Shown here: in pieces, positions 14,801 to 22,069 of the stretch | Layout of the letters: each line of letters starts with the position of its first letter | Numbering within the stretch: position 1 is the first letter of the stretch | Virus record (IMG/VR): IMGVR_UViG_3300017917_000585 | Location: 1 to 34,700 of that record | Origin: a virus | DNA length: 34,700 nucleotides | Reading direction: 5' to 3' (one strand) | Program-made: the position numbers and the translations under genes | Notes under the pieces: model-generated | What the model was told of the DNA's origin: nothing | Seen by the model: only the letters and a program-made list of their open reading frames with translations | Database searches by the model: none

Positions 14801-15115
14801 ATTTTCTAAACCTTGTTGGTTCTTTGCTAATAAAACTATATGATTATAAACTAAATCTAATGGTTCTTTTCTATCTGCTTTATCTCTACTATCAAATCTA
14901 TCAGCAGTGATATATCCTTCTATGCCTAAGATTGGCTTTATACCGTGCTGTTTTGCAGCACGATACATTGGCCTATGCCCAGATAAAGCACCATGATCTG
15001 TTATGGCTATGGCCTGCATACCATTTTGTTTAGCACGTTTACAATACTCTTCTGGAGTTGCAACACCATCCATTAATGAATAGTGTGAGTGAACGTGAAG
15101 TGGTACGTAATTCAA
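11837..15115 (-). CDS. dnaE: DNA polymerase III alpha subunit (DnaE type)
   Basis: A 1092-aa C-family replicase, slightly shorter than bacterial DnaE. The N-terminal PHP domain keeps a full metal set by pattern: H7, H9, D16, H41, E66, H92, C142, D206 and H208. The palm has GRGSAAGS at 381-388 and the catalytic D421/D423 in PDIDSD; a later IKLDVLGL supplies the third acid. Helix-hairpin-helix and OB regions follow (about 800-1060). No separate proofreading exonuclease or clamp is seen. The start is TTG 15115, with AAAGG 7 nt upstream; the nearer ATG reads into a stop. Confidence 0.95.
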   Translation of the reverse strand: MNYVPLHVHSHYSLMDGVATPEEYCKRAKQNGMQAIAITDHGALSGHRPMYRAAKQHGIKPILGIEGYITADRFDSRDKADRKEPLDLVYNHIVLLAKNQQGLENLNRLNELAWTEGFYKKPRIDFEILEKYKEGLIVSTACPSGLINKALEFNEYATAKKHLTWFKNTFGDDFYVEIMPHNTREMNHELLALADSMDIKVIVTPDCHHATTDQKTIQEIMLLLNTHAKLLKDAKFEKSQKIDDVMKRLDYLYGENRAMSFRTFDIHLLSYEEMKQAMNMHGITREDIYTNTIEVANKVEEYTIVENLDLLPAKIDDPHMGLVDLVLKGMQEKGLYDKPEYKERMQEELDIIRDKNFSSYFLIVSNMLNWAKEQGILVGPGRGSAAGSLVCYALGITDVDPLKYGLLFFRFINPERNDFPDIDSDIADNRRDEVKLYLESQYKNVASIATFLMFKGKGIVRDVSRAFNIPLSEVNKVLKTVDDWDDFISSKNAQWFRLKYPDVVRYGEQLRGRIRGTGIHAAGVVTAKEPIFKYAPMETRSAPGSKERIPVVAVDMDEAANIGLIKLDVLGLKTLTVIDDTIKTIRKRHKINIKLKDIPLDDPKVYEMLSDGRTRGVFQCEATPYTNLLVKMGVSNLDELAASNALVRPGAMNTIGKSYLARKHGREIIEYIHPIMQKFTKDTYGCILYQEQVMQACVYLGGMTMAEADKVRKIIGKKKDAKEFDQFKDKFVTGASKYITPFKAEGLWHDFEAHAGYSFNKSHAVAYSMLSYWTAWLKYYYGIEFMYSLLKNEQDKDARTEYLIEAKRMDIAMKLPHVNESDSDFKIEGEGIRIGLSAIKWISDGIASKIINKRPFNSYKEFSDFVFTKGSGVNSRALAALNAVGALTFTDNPRDEKAIRENLYEYLNLPEFKTSVPQHYYAYIDDIEDFEETGVYILMGVIKNIKRGKGWSRVEIMDQTGLLGVFDDEETKIEPGKTYILAVADNRIMEAVTIDEVKDSLTNPLIKFLNYKTLPYSGEEYYVVSFKPRTTKAGKKMANMIVADTSRDMKSIVIFPTKYSEGFMKCEPGKARKMTFETAKDGTEILREVMAN

Positions 15116-15133
15116 GCCATAGCCTTTCTAATA

Positions 15134-15784
15134 TTACCAGTCAACAGACGTTGATGTTGCTTGATTGCTGAATCCGATATAGAAGTTTTCTTGTTCAGCG
15201 TAAGGAATTTCTTTAACGACTCTTTCGAGGTTAGGAAATTCAAATGATCCCCAGTTAAATGGTTCGGCATCTTGTTTCATTGGAAGAAGAACATAGTTTG
15301 TTTCTGTTCCTTTTCCATTTCTTTTTAGTTTCCAAACCATATTTGTAATGCTGGTTGAATCTGCAGCATATTCTCTAATTGTATTAAATGTTGCAGTTTT
15401 GCTTACACCCATACTCCAAACTGCGACATGTGGTGCATCAATTCCATTATCAACTAGAACATTGCAATAGAATCTAAGGCGTGCTCTCCAGCCACTCTTT
15501 GGCTCTTTACGAAACATTTCGCATCCAAAACAACGACCTTGAGTATCAGCAGTACATACTGCTTTTCTCTTATAGTCATCTGGATTTGAATGTTCGCTTA
15601 CAACAATTGCAAGACCACGCTTTTCATCATAATGTGGTGAGTCTGCATCTAATTCACTAACGAATCTGATTTGAGCACTTTGCCCATCATCTAACTTTAA
15701 CCAAGTTACTTTTTCACCTGTATTGTTAGTTTTGGGTCTATCAATAACTGCTTCAATGTTTTTTAGACCTTTTATAATTGACAT
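15134..15784 (-). CDS. T4 gp32-like single-stranded DNA-binding protein
   Basis: The 216-aa protein shows the gp32-type zinc arrangement: H65, C77, C85 and C88 (H-x11-C-x7-C-x2-C), compared with H64, C77, C87 and C90 in T4 gp32. A basic aromatic segment follows (RARLRFYCNVLV), then beta strands (WKLKRNG, NYVLLPM) consistent with an OB fold. The C terminus ends STSVDW, lacking a long acidic tail. It lies between primase and polymerase genes, where a fork ssDNA-binding protein is expected. It is distinct from the SSB at 1886-2302. AAGGAG lies before the ATG. Confidence 0.7.
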   Translation of the reverse strand: MSIIKGLKNIEAVIDRPKTNNTGEKVTWLKLDDGQSAQIRFVSELDADSPHYDEKRGLAIVVSEHSNPDDYKRKAVCTADTQGRCFGCEMFRKEPKSGWRARLRFYCNVLVDNGIDAPHVAVWSMGVSKTATFNTIREYAADSTSITNMVWKLKRNGKGTETNYVLLPMKQDAEPFNWGSFEFPNLERVVKEIPYAEQENFYIGFSNQATSTSVDW

Positions 15785-15792
15785 ATTTCTCC

Positions 15793-16776
15793 TTAATGTT
15801 TGCTCGGTAAATGAGCGTTATTTAATTGTAGCATAGAGGATAGTATGTCGTCAAATCTATTTACAAAGTTTTTTAAATCTTCTTCTGTTAGATCTGACAC
15901 ATCCTTTACGCCTTGTGGTAGCGATGGTGCTATGCATCCAGTTCCAAAATAACTTATCATTTTCTTGGACATATTTTGACCAGCCTCATCGTTATCACCT
16001 AAAACAATAACTTGATTAAAGTATTGCTTAAGTAATTTTCTTTGTTCTTTTGATATAGTTGCACCAAGTGTTGCTACGGCATGAACACCTACCTGTTCTA
16101 GCCTTATAGCATCAAATGATGACTCTACAACAAAAACTTTATCAAATCTTTTTGCTCTCTGTAAGTTAAACAATGTTTTGCTTTTTTGTAGTCCAGGTGT
16201 ATTTTTAAATACTTTACCTTCTACTGATCTACCAACAAATCCTAAACATACCCCATCTGGAGAGTAAACAGGGATAGTAACCATGTCTTGAATGTTTGAA
16301 TATCCTAGTTTATATTTAATAACACTATCTTTTGTAATCTTTCTATATTTAAAATAACTTACTGCCCTTTCAGATGTAAGTGCAGCATTATTAAGTTTTT
16401 CTATCATAGATGGGTCATACTCTTCAAACTCTACTTTTTTAGATAATGTTTCTTCTAATACTTCTTTTAAATTTTTATTGTCTGACTTTGAGTCAATTAG
16501 TCTTGCTGCTTCAAAGTATGATCTACCAGATGCATGCATAATAACTTCAACTAGTTCTTTTGTTTCTTGACAACCAAAGCAGTAAAATAAGCCATTAGTT
16601 TTATGAACCTCTGCAGCAGGAGTTCTTGTATTATTATGAAACGGACAAAATATAATAAAGTCTATATCTACTTCTGAAACTATATCTATGCCAGATGCTA
16701 TGAGACTTCTTCTGATTTGATTTTCTGTATAATAGTTGATTGTATTGTTGTATTCTTGTCTATTCCTAGAATGCAC
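15793..16776 (-). CDS. dnaG-like: DnaG-type primase (CHC2 zinc finger plus Toprim)
   Basis: A 327-aa primase. The zinc finger is C44-x2-H47 with C66-x2-C69. The Toprim core has E218 in FVVESSFDAI and the D261/D263 pair in VLGDNDEAGQ. The C-terminal helicase-contact domain of bacterial DnaG is absent, so contact with the helicase must differ. It synthesises RNA primers for the phage fork. The start is GTG 16776, 7 nt after AAAGGT, overlapping the upstream gene by 79 nt. The neighbouring helicase and polymerase support the role. Confidence 0.9.
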   Translation of the reverse strand: MHSRNRQEYNNTINYYTENQIRRSLIASGIDIVSEVDIDFIIFCPFHNNTRTPAAEVHKTNGLFYCFGCQETKELVEVIMHASGRSYFEAARLIDSKSDNKNLKEVLEETLSKKVEFEEYDPSMIEKLNNAALTSERAVSYFKYRKITKDSVIKYKLGYSNIQDMVTIPVYSPDGVCLGFVGRSVEGKVFKNTPGLQKSKTLFNLQRAKRFDKVFVVESSFDAIRLEQVGVHAVATLGATISKEQRKLLKQYFNQVIVLGDNDEAGQNMSKKMISYFGTGCIAPSLPQGVKDVSDLTEEDLKNFVNRFDDILSSMLQLNNAHLPSKH

Positions 16777-17012
16777 TTTGCTTTACCTTTTCCAACATAT
16801 ACTCCATAAACTGATAGTTCAAAATCAAACGTCTTTCCATTATAACTTATCGTAAAGTCTGTGTCAATATCATATCTAGGTACATAGCCCTTATTCCTCA
16901 TGCCACTTATGAGCATGAAGATATATTGATCCTTTAATCTTGATATAAAAGATTCATCAAATATTTCACCTGATAGGTAAAATCTGTGGATCTTTTTATG
17001 GCTATATGACAT
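16698..17012 (-). CDS. Unknown protein between helicase and primase, 104 aa
   Basis: No family recognised. The protein has a mixed alpha/beta sequence: a helical first half (IFDESFISRLKDQYIFMLIS) and a beta-rich middle (YDIDTDFTISYNGKTFDFEL), ending in a Lys/Ile-rich tail that overlaps the primase gene. The ATG has no ribosome site and lies 6 nt after TGATATAAT, so it may be translated from a leaderless transcript. Its place between helicase and primase suggests a fork or loading role; this is inference. Confidence 0.72.
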   Translation of the reverse strand: MSYSHKKIHRFYLSGEIFDESFISRLKDQYIFMLISGMRNKGYVPRYDIDTDFTISYNGKTFDFELSVYGVYVGKGKAKCILGIDKNTTIQSTIIQKIKSEEVS

Positions 17013-17018
17013 ACCATA

Positions 17019-17027
17019 ATTATATCA
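17019..17027 (-). promoter_or_regulatory. Extended -10 promoter, leaderless arrangement
   Basis: The minus strand reads TGATATAAT in the 22-nt gap after the helicase gene. Exactly 6 nt separate it from ATG 17012, which has no ribosome site. The box and distance are identical to those at 5266-5274. It would give the primase, gp32-like, polymerase and recA genes their own promoter. No -35 box is visible. Confidence 0.55.
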
Positions 17028-17034
17028 ACGATAT

Positions 17035-18258
17035 TTAAGAACCTTCGCTATCTTTGTACATAAACCTTCCAGAGTCAAAATCTATATCAATCATAAACTC
17101 TCCACAAAAACCATGACGATTCTTTCTAAACACACATTCCAGAATGCTACTACCTTGTGCACGACCTAATGCTAGTACAAAGTCTGCATCATATGCTAAC
17201 TGTCTAGACCAAGCAACCTGGCCAAGTGCTGGAACTGTATACATATCTGTAGCATCATCTGGTGTAGCAGATGCAATAGCAATAATTGGAACTTGTTCAC
17301 TAATTGCTAATATCTTTAATTCTCTAGATATATTTTTAATCTTTACTACTTCATTATCAGTAGAACTATTTGACTGCATTAATTGAATATAATCAACAAA
17401 TACTACATCAGGAGAGTACTGATCTATCTTACCCCTCAAAATTGATGGTGTAACTTCTCCAAGACCATCGTTTGACACTATATGAAAAGATGGTTTGTTT
17501 TCTAAATGTGTTTTACTCCAGTTTCTAAATGACTCATCATCAAGTAGCCCAGAACTAAGTTTTCTATGTGACCACATTCCCTGACCCATAATCGTATAAG
17601 CACGATTACGAACTTCTGACTCTGTCATTTCTAAAGAGACGAATAGTGGCTTTCTTCCGTTCTTCCATGCTTGAACAGCCATAAAAAGTGCCAGCCAAGA
17701 CTTACCAATAGCAGGATAAGCAAGAAGAATACCAAACTGACCAGGAGTAATACCCGCTGGAAGATAGTTGTCAAAACCTGCAAGACCTGTTTGAATACCG
17801 TGAATACCTTTTGCATTTAACTCCTTAATTTTATTAAAATGAGCAATAGCGTCTTCTACGTCTACAGCATCTATATCTCTTACCTCAGCAGATATTCTTT
17901 TAAGATCTGCAGTCTTAGATATAATACTATTTAGTGCTTCTACTGGCTCACTACTTTTTAATTTATTAGCAGTATCAATTAAGATGCTACTTAAACTGTT
18001 TTGTAAATGGTTAACTCTTAATTCTTCAAGGTGATGTTTAGTACTTCCTATTTCACCTGGTGGATCAAAGTCTCTAAATTTTTCTATTACTAAGTTGATT
18101 GGTGGTACGACAGAATTTTGCTCTTGATAGTCTCTAATAAAATTCCAAACATCTTTATGTGTTTTAAATAGTGAGTCTGGATTAGCCTGTAGTAATATGT
18201 GTATCTGCTTATCTTTCAATACTGCAGATAATACTTTGCCTTCTAAATCTGCTGACAT
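17035..18258 (-). CDS. dnaB-like: DnaB-type replicative helicase
   Basis: A 407-aa helicase with a helical N-terminal region (1-130) that would contact primase or loader. The RecA-like half has a DnaB-style Walker A, AYPAIGKS (180-187), the SLEM segment with E210, and a Walker B ending FVDY with D289, followed by IQLM. The later ATPDDATD replaces the SQLNR-type motif of bacterial DnaB, and KNRHG near the end is the usual arginine-containing finger region. It unwinds the fork ahead of the polymerase. The start ATG forms a TAATG with the upstream gene. Confidence 0.9.
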   Translation of the reverse strand: MSADLEGKVLSAVLKDKQIHILLQANPDSLFKTHKDVWNFIRDYQEQNSVVPPINLVIEKFRDFDPPGEIGSTKHHLEELRVNHLQNSLSSILIDTANKLKSSEPVEALNSIISKTADLKRISAEVRDIDAVDVEDAIAHFNKIKELNAKGIHGIQTGLAGFDNYLPAGITPGQFGILLAYPAIGKSWLALFMAVQAWKNGRKPLFVSLEMTESEVRNRAYTIMGQGMWSHRKLSSGLLDDESFRNWSKTHLENKPSFHIVSNDGLGEVTPSILRGKIDQYSPDVVFVDYIQLMQSNSSTDNEVVKIKNISRELKILAISEQVPIIAIASATPDDATDMYTVPALGQVAWSRQLAYDADFVLALGRAQGSSILECVFRKNRHGFCGEFMIDIDFDSGRFMYKDSEGS

Positions 18259-18578
18259 TAGTCTTTAAGCCAATCTCTTGCTTGTTGTTTTAACATTGCC
18301 CTAACTCTTTTATCTTCTTCTTTTGCTTTCTTAGCCCTATTAATCTTATCTGCATTATTCTTAAACCATGTCCATGATGGAGTTAAAGAAACATTAAAGT
18401 AATATTCTATTAATTCATAGCAGCCTTTAAGGGTGTATGACTTTATTAATGCATCTGCTGCATGTTGTTCAGCATATATGTTCATACTGTCGTCTAAGTT
18501 TTTTTCTCTTAAACGTTTTCTAAATTCACCTAGCAGTGCGTGTTTATCTTGAGGCTTTACTTTATTTACTTCTGGCAC
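18258..18578 (-). CDS. Small basic helical protein before helicase, possible loader
   Basis: The 106-aa protein is helical and charged, with a conserved-looking aromatic core (YYFNVSLTPSWTWFKNNAD) between an acidic-basic N-terminal helix and a Lys-rich C-terminal helix (KKAKEEDKRVRAMLKQQA). It is encoded immediately before the DnaB-type helicase with a 1-nt overlap. Many phages keep a helicase loader there, so a loader or adaptor role is a reasonable inference, but no ATPase motif is present. The start is GTG 18578 in a TAGTG overlap. Confidence 0.68.
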   Translation of the reverse strand: MPEVNKVKPQDKHALLGEFRKRLREKNLDDSMNIYAEQHAADALIKSYTLKGCYELIEYYFNVSLTPSWTWFKNNADKINRAKKAKEEDKRVRAMLKQQARDWLKD

Positions 18579-18778
18579 TATTCTAGTTCTTTCTTAGCAT
18601 CCTCAATCTTAGATAATAACTTTCCTTCAATAAAGGTATAAACTCTTTCCATTGCTTTATCTTCATCTTCACCTTCACGAAGAAAGTCTGTACATCCTAG
18701 ATCTAATCTTAAACTTTGAAAGTTTCCTAAGTTTAGAGTATAGCCTAGTGTTACTGATACTGTAGTCTTGTCTGACAT
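18578..18778 (-). CDS. Conserved-type small phage protein of unknown function, 66 aa
   Basis: The sequence has a beta hairpin (VSVTLGYTLNLGNFQSLRLD), an acidic loop (EGEDED) and a C-terminal helix (LLSKIEDAKKELE). I have a sense that such LGNFxSxR proteins are widespread in phages, but no function is known to me. I start at ATG 18778, two bases after the preceding stop; the frame extends eight codons further up, into that gene's end. It precedes the loader-like gene with a 1-nt overlap. Confidence 0.68.
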   Translation of the reverse strand: MSDKTTVSVTLGYTLNLGNFQSLRLDLGCTDFLREGEDEDKAMERVYTFIEGKLLSKIEDAKKELE

Positions 18779-18780
18779 AT

Positions 18781-19179
18781 TCACCACGTTTCTTCTGTCC
18801 ATACAGGGACGAATTCCCCGCTTTTTGTCTTGGTATATAACATTATAGCGTCTCCAAGTAAAGAACGCAACTCCTGCTCTGTTGGAATATTTTTCCTAGC
18901 ATTTATTCTTCCGTCTTTTCTTGGTCTTCCTGTATGTATTGTAGCAAGTATTTCTCTAATTGTAAAGAGGTCATCTTCAGAAAAATATGAATACTCACCA
19001 AAGACTCTTTTTCCTCCAGGAACTACACCAGTTGGTGGTGCGATAATTCCTTTTTTAATCCATCTTTCCATTTGTATTCTAGATCTATTAAATATCTTTA
19101 ATGTATTCTTAACTGTGTATGCTCTTTTTCTATGTTTTTTAAAATCAGAATATAACATAGTTTGTTCTTTGTCTTTCAT
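18781..19179 (-). CDS. MerR-like helix-turn-helix regulator
   Basis: The recognisable part is a winged-HTH of MerR style: YTVKNTLKIFNRSRIQMERW followed by a wing (GGKRVFGEYSYFSEDDL) and a helix. A basic GRPRKDGR loop and a helical C-terminal part follow, with no ligand-binding domain. The frame stays open to 19329, but its first 50 codons mostly overlap the zinc-ribbon gene or read an AT-rich gap, so I start at ATG 19179; ATG 19158 is also possible. It is one of the first genes after the tail module and could control the replication operon. Confidence 0.72.
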   Translation of the reverse strand: MKDKEQTMLYSDFKKHRKRAYTVKNTLKIFNRSRIQMERWIKKGIIAPPTGVVPGGKRVFGEYSYFSEDDLFTIREILATIHTGRPRKDGRINARKNIPTEQELRSLLGDAIMLYTKTKSGEFVPVWTEETW

Positions 19180-19182
19180 AAT

Positions 19183-19188
19183 ATTATA
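19183..19188 (-). promoter_or_regulatory. Possible -10 box before the MerR-like gene
   Basis: A TATAAT on the minus strand lies in the 95-nt gap between the zinc-ribbon stop and the MerR-like gene. Its expected start site, near 19176, falls just past ATG 19179, so it would serve ATG 19158 with a short leader. No -35 box is evident. The rest of the gap is AT-rich with no stem-loop. Confidence 0.3.
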
Positions 19189-19274
19189 AATTACACAGAT
19201 GTTATTTGCCCTATTTGAATGAATTAATCTAACTATATCTTTATTAAGAAAAAATATTGTGGCACTAGGTTTTG

Positions 19275-19493
19275 CTACAGTCGGTTGCCAGTTACTCTTA
19301 GTCTGGCTTTCTCTACCTTCATTATCCATCTTGGAACCTCTCCATGCTTATCTGGATGGTTATACATCTCTCTTTTACCACATACTAAGCAGTATAACTC
19401 AAGGTGTTCATATGATAAAAACACTCTATCAACAAGCATTCTACCGTTGCATTTTGTGCATCTTAATTCTTTTTCATTTACTATATGTGCCAT
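19275..19493 (-). CDS. Zinc-ribbon protein, 72 aa
   Basis: Four cysteines in two knuckles, C12-x2-C15 and C35-x2-C38, define a zinc ribbon. A basic C-terminal helix (KVEKARLRVTGNR) follows, consistent with nucleic-acid binding. The ATG has no ribosome site but lies 8 nt after a TATACT box, suggesting that this gene opens the regulation and replication module with a leaderless transcript. It may be a regulator. The downstream gene begins after a 95-nt gap. Confidence 0.75.
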   Translation of the reverse strand: MAHIVNEKELRCTKCNGRMLVDRVFLSYEHLELYCLVCGKREMYNHPDKHGEVPRWIMKVEKARLRVTGNRL

Positions 19494-19501
19494 GGTTCAA
19501 A

Positions 19502-19531
19502 AGTATACCATATACTAAACAGGAAGGCCAA
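19502..19531 (-). promoter_or_regulatory. Candidate -35/-10 promoter opening the replication module
   Basis: TTGGCC (19526-19531) and TATACT (19502-19507) are spaced by 18 nt on the minus strand. They match TTGACA at 4 of 6 and TATAAT at 5 of 6 positions. The box lies 8 nt before ATG 19493, exactly at the boundary between tail genes and replication genes, which is where a new promoter would be expected. Confidence 0.42.
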
Positions 19532-19937
19532 TTGCTGTTAGGTTAACACGCAAGTCTACTTTTCCAGCAGAGTTAAATCTAATAACTACCGCTGCACCTT
19601 CTGTACCAATATTTCTAAGGGTACAAATAACATCGTCACCAGGGGTTGATCCTGAAAAGTTAAATACAGTGGCTGTTACTATTGGTGTAAATTTAAATCT
19701 AGGATATGTAAATGTAATAGTCTCTGTAGTATTTGCTTTAGCCTCGCTTGTAATTAAAGCCTGTTGTGCTGCATAAAACTTAATATTACTAGTTGTATCT
19801 TGAACACCATTAATGCTAGAAACAGATGTATTTCTAATTGCAATTCTATTTTCAATAGAGTTAATCTGATTAACCATTTCGTAGATGTAGTTTACATCTA
19901 GTGGTTGCCCACGCTCAGGTAGTGATATCGCTGCCAT
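19515..19937 (-). CDS. Short tail-fibre or fibre-tip protein
   Basis: The 140-aa protein has an N-terminal helix (residues about 15-37, NYIYEMVNQINSIENRIA) that could trimerise, then a beta-rich domain (TFTYPRFKFTPIVTATVFNF) with alternating hydrophobic residues and few charges, typical of fibre tips or baseplate adaptors. It is the last gene of the tail module, after the beta-helix fibre, where host-recognition proteins usually lie. The ATG has AGGAG 4 nt upstream. The precise role is inferred. Confidence 0.68.
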   Translation of the reverse strand: MAAISLPERGQPLDVNYIYEMVNQINSIENRIAIRNTSVSSINGVQDTTSNIKFYAAQQALITSEAKANTTETITFTYPRFKFTPIVTATVFNFSGSTPGDDVICTLRNIGTEGAAVVIRFNSAGKVDLRVNLTAIGLPV

Positions 19938-19957
19938 AATACTCCTAGTATACCATG

Positions 19958-22069
19958 TTAGGCGTTAGCCGTTGATGTGTTTGAGCCAGTTCCTGCATCA
20001 ATTACTGCTGAGGTAGCAGATGGACCATAATAATTTCCAAAATATCTTGTATTAGTAACTCCAGAAAATATTTCTATACCAGCCCTTATTGAATTTCCAC
20101 CAGTTCTATATCCTCTATTTAATAAAACTGAATATTCGCTACCGTCTACTATGTAAATATGTCGATAGGTATTATTTGTGGTTCTAGAAACATTTACAGT
20201 TAAATTATTTGTTATAAGAACATTTAATGAGTTTGATCTAATATCTATTCCATCATCACCTATGTCCTTTAAGTAATTTCCTGATATAATTCCATGAACT
20301 AATTTAACGCAAAGTATTCCATCTGCTAAATTACTTCCCGACCTTGATATTCCAATTATTCTATTATTAGATATTGTTACATTTTCAGCATCAATTATCC
20401 ATATACCATTTGTTCCACCGCCGTTGCTGGCATTATCAATTAGGTTAGAAATTATATTAATATTATAGGATGTTTGTCCATCTGCAAATAATAACATATT
20501 TGGACCACTAGGTTCGGCATAGTTTACTGGAGCATCTGGTCCTACTGCTATTCCACCAAAGCAGTTTTTTATAATATTGCCTTGAATTAATAAACCATTA
20601 TAATTATTATAAGTTCTAATAGCATATTCAGTTAATCCTTCAAAAGTATTATTTATAAACTTACAATTCTTGTGATAAACCCCAGCAACGTATGAATGTG
20701 TTCCAATTCCGCTTGGCCATGCTGTTGTTCCAGAAGTTCCAGATGCACCAAAATAACAGCCTTGAACTATGACATCTTCGCAAGGAGTATTATCGTATGC
20801 ACCAAAATATCCAAATACTGCTGAAGAAATTGCCGTATCTATTTGAATTGCTTCTGAATATGATCTACTTCCAGTATTTACATAGCCCTGGAATCTAACA
20901 TTTTGAATTCTAACATTTTTACTAGAGTTAATTTCAATAGCATGATATCCACCAACATTTGATATATAACAATCTTGAATTATTATATCTGTACCATGTC
21001 CAATACTAATACACATACCTGGGTTTATTGGAAATGCCTGACCTCTTGACTCCCATATTCCACCAATAATTCTAATATTTCCCTGACCACTATATCCAGA
21101 ATAACTTCCACCACTTGCACCATTTGCTAACATTGGAATTGATGCTGTTGTTCTAAACATAATTGCTCTAGGATTTAAAAGTAGTGTTGTTCCTGAATAT
21201 ATTTCTAATGTTGATCCTATATTATATGTACCGCTTGGAATATATACAATTCCACCACCAGCGTCTCTTGCTGCAATTAAGGCATTATTAATCTTAGTTG
21301 CAGAGTTTGCTTCTCCAGCAACAACTCCATAATCTCTAACAACATCATAAAAGTTACTTTGTGCTGATGCACCAGTTGGCAAGTTTGCTGTAAGAAGAAC
21401 CCTGTTGTTAGTATCATCATATGTTGCTGTTAACCTTGTATGGAATGCATGATCAAATAGTGGTGCTGCTGCATCCTGTATTTGCTCTGTGGTTATTGAT
21501 GCTGCAGATGCTGTAGATACTAAAAGCACCCTATTATTTGCATCGTCATAAGAGGCTGTTAGATTAGTATGAAAAGCATGATTTAAAAGTGGTGCTGCTG
21601 CATCTTGTATATCTTCTGTTGTAGGATTTGCTGCAGTTGATAATAGTACTCTATTGTTTGCATCATCATATGTTGCTGTTATATTTGTATGAAAAGCGTG
21701 ATCAAGTAATGGTGCGGCACCATCTTGTATTTGTTCAGTGGTTACGCTACCAGAACCTCCGCCTCCAGTTACAACAACTCCTCCAACTGTCAGTGTGCTT
21801 CCAACAACTAGGTTTCCAGATATTGATCCGCTTCCAGCATTTACTATTGTTGCATTTACTGTACCTAGTGTTAAATTTTTATTTTGTAATACTGTTGTTA
21901 TTGGTGCATTTATATATTCACTTGATGCTGCAACGTATCTAAAAATATCATCTACTTGTGGACTTGCAGAAGTAATTCCGCCAATAGCATCTATTGTAAA
22001 ATTTTCATCAAGCAGATTAGTCCATTGATTAGTTTCTGTACTAAATACTTTAGGATAGGACCCAGTCAT
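19958..22069 (-). CDS. Beta-helix tail fibre or tailspike with three tandem repeats
   Basis: A 703-aa structural protein. Residues 1-108 are an attachment region ending in a Gly-rich linker. Residues 110-230 hold three copies of a 38-43-aa repeat (IQDxAAPLxxHAFHT then YDDxNNRVLL). From about residue 240 a pectate-lyase-like right-handed beta helix begins (NFYDVVRDYG, then GGGIVYIPSGTYNI) and continues with regular ISNN/IQGN/ISGN turns to about 690. This is the build of receptor-binding fibres and polysaccharide-depolymerising spikes. No catalytic residues can be assigned. It starts in an ATGA overlap. Confidence 0.85.
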   Translation of the reverse strand: MTGSYPKVFSTETNQWTNLLDENFTIDAIGGITSASPQVDDIFRYVAASSEYINAPITTVLQNKNLTLGTVNATIVNAGSGSISGNLVVGSTLTVGGVVVTGGGGSGSVTTEQIQDGAAPLLDHAFHTNITATYDDANNRVLLSTAANPTTEDIQDAAAPLLNHAFHTNLTASYDDANNRVLLVSTASAASITTEQIQDAAAPLFDHAFHTRLTATYDDTNNRVLLTANLPTGASAQSNFYDVVRDYGVVAGEANSATKINNALIAARDAGGGIVYIPSGTYNIGSTLEIYSGTTLLLNPRAIMFRTTASIPMLANGASGGSYSGYSGQGNIRIIGGIWESRGQAFPINPGMCISIGHGTDIIIQDCYISNVGGYHAIEINSSKNVRIQNVRFQGYVNTGSRSYSEAIQIDTAISSAVFGYFGAYDNTPCEDVIVQGCYFGASGTSGTTAWPSGIGTHSYVAGVYHKNCKFINNTFEGLTEYAIRTYNNYNGLLIQGNIIKNCFGGIAVGPDAPVNYAEPSGPNMLLFADGQTSYNINIISNLIDNASNGGGTNGIWIIDAENVTISNNRIIGISRSGSNLADGILCVKLVHGIISGNYLKDIGDDGIDIRSNSLNVLITNNLTVNVSRTTNNTYRHIYIVDGSEYSVLLNRGYRTGGNSIRAGIEIFSGVTNTRYFGNYYGPSATSAVIDAGTGSNTSTANA
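21380..21742 (-). repeat. Three tandem repeats in the tail fibre gene
   Basis: The segment encodes residues 110-230 as three in-frame units of 40, 43 and 38 residues. Each carries TTE(Q/D)IQD, AAPL, HAFHT and a YDD-NNRVLL strand. The DNA copies are diverged but clearly related. Such units probably form a shaft of repeated small domains between the virion-attached and receptor-facing parts. Confidence 0.85.

Noticed and set aside
17631-17816. Minus-strand Leu/Val-rich 61-codon frame resembling a membrane protein
   Set aside because: A shadow frame over the helicase Walker A region.
19180-19329. First 50 codons of the MerR-like frame
   Set aside because: They overlap the zinc-ribbon gene and an AT-rich gap, and show no family pattern.
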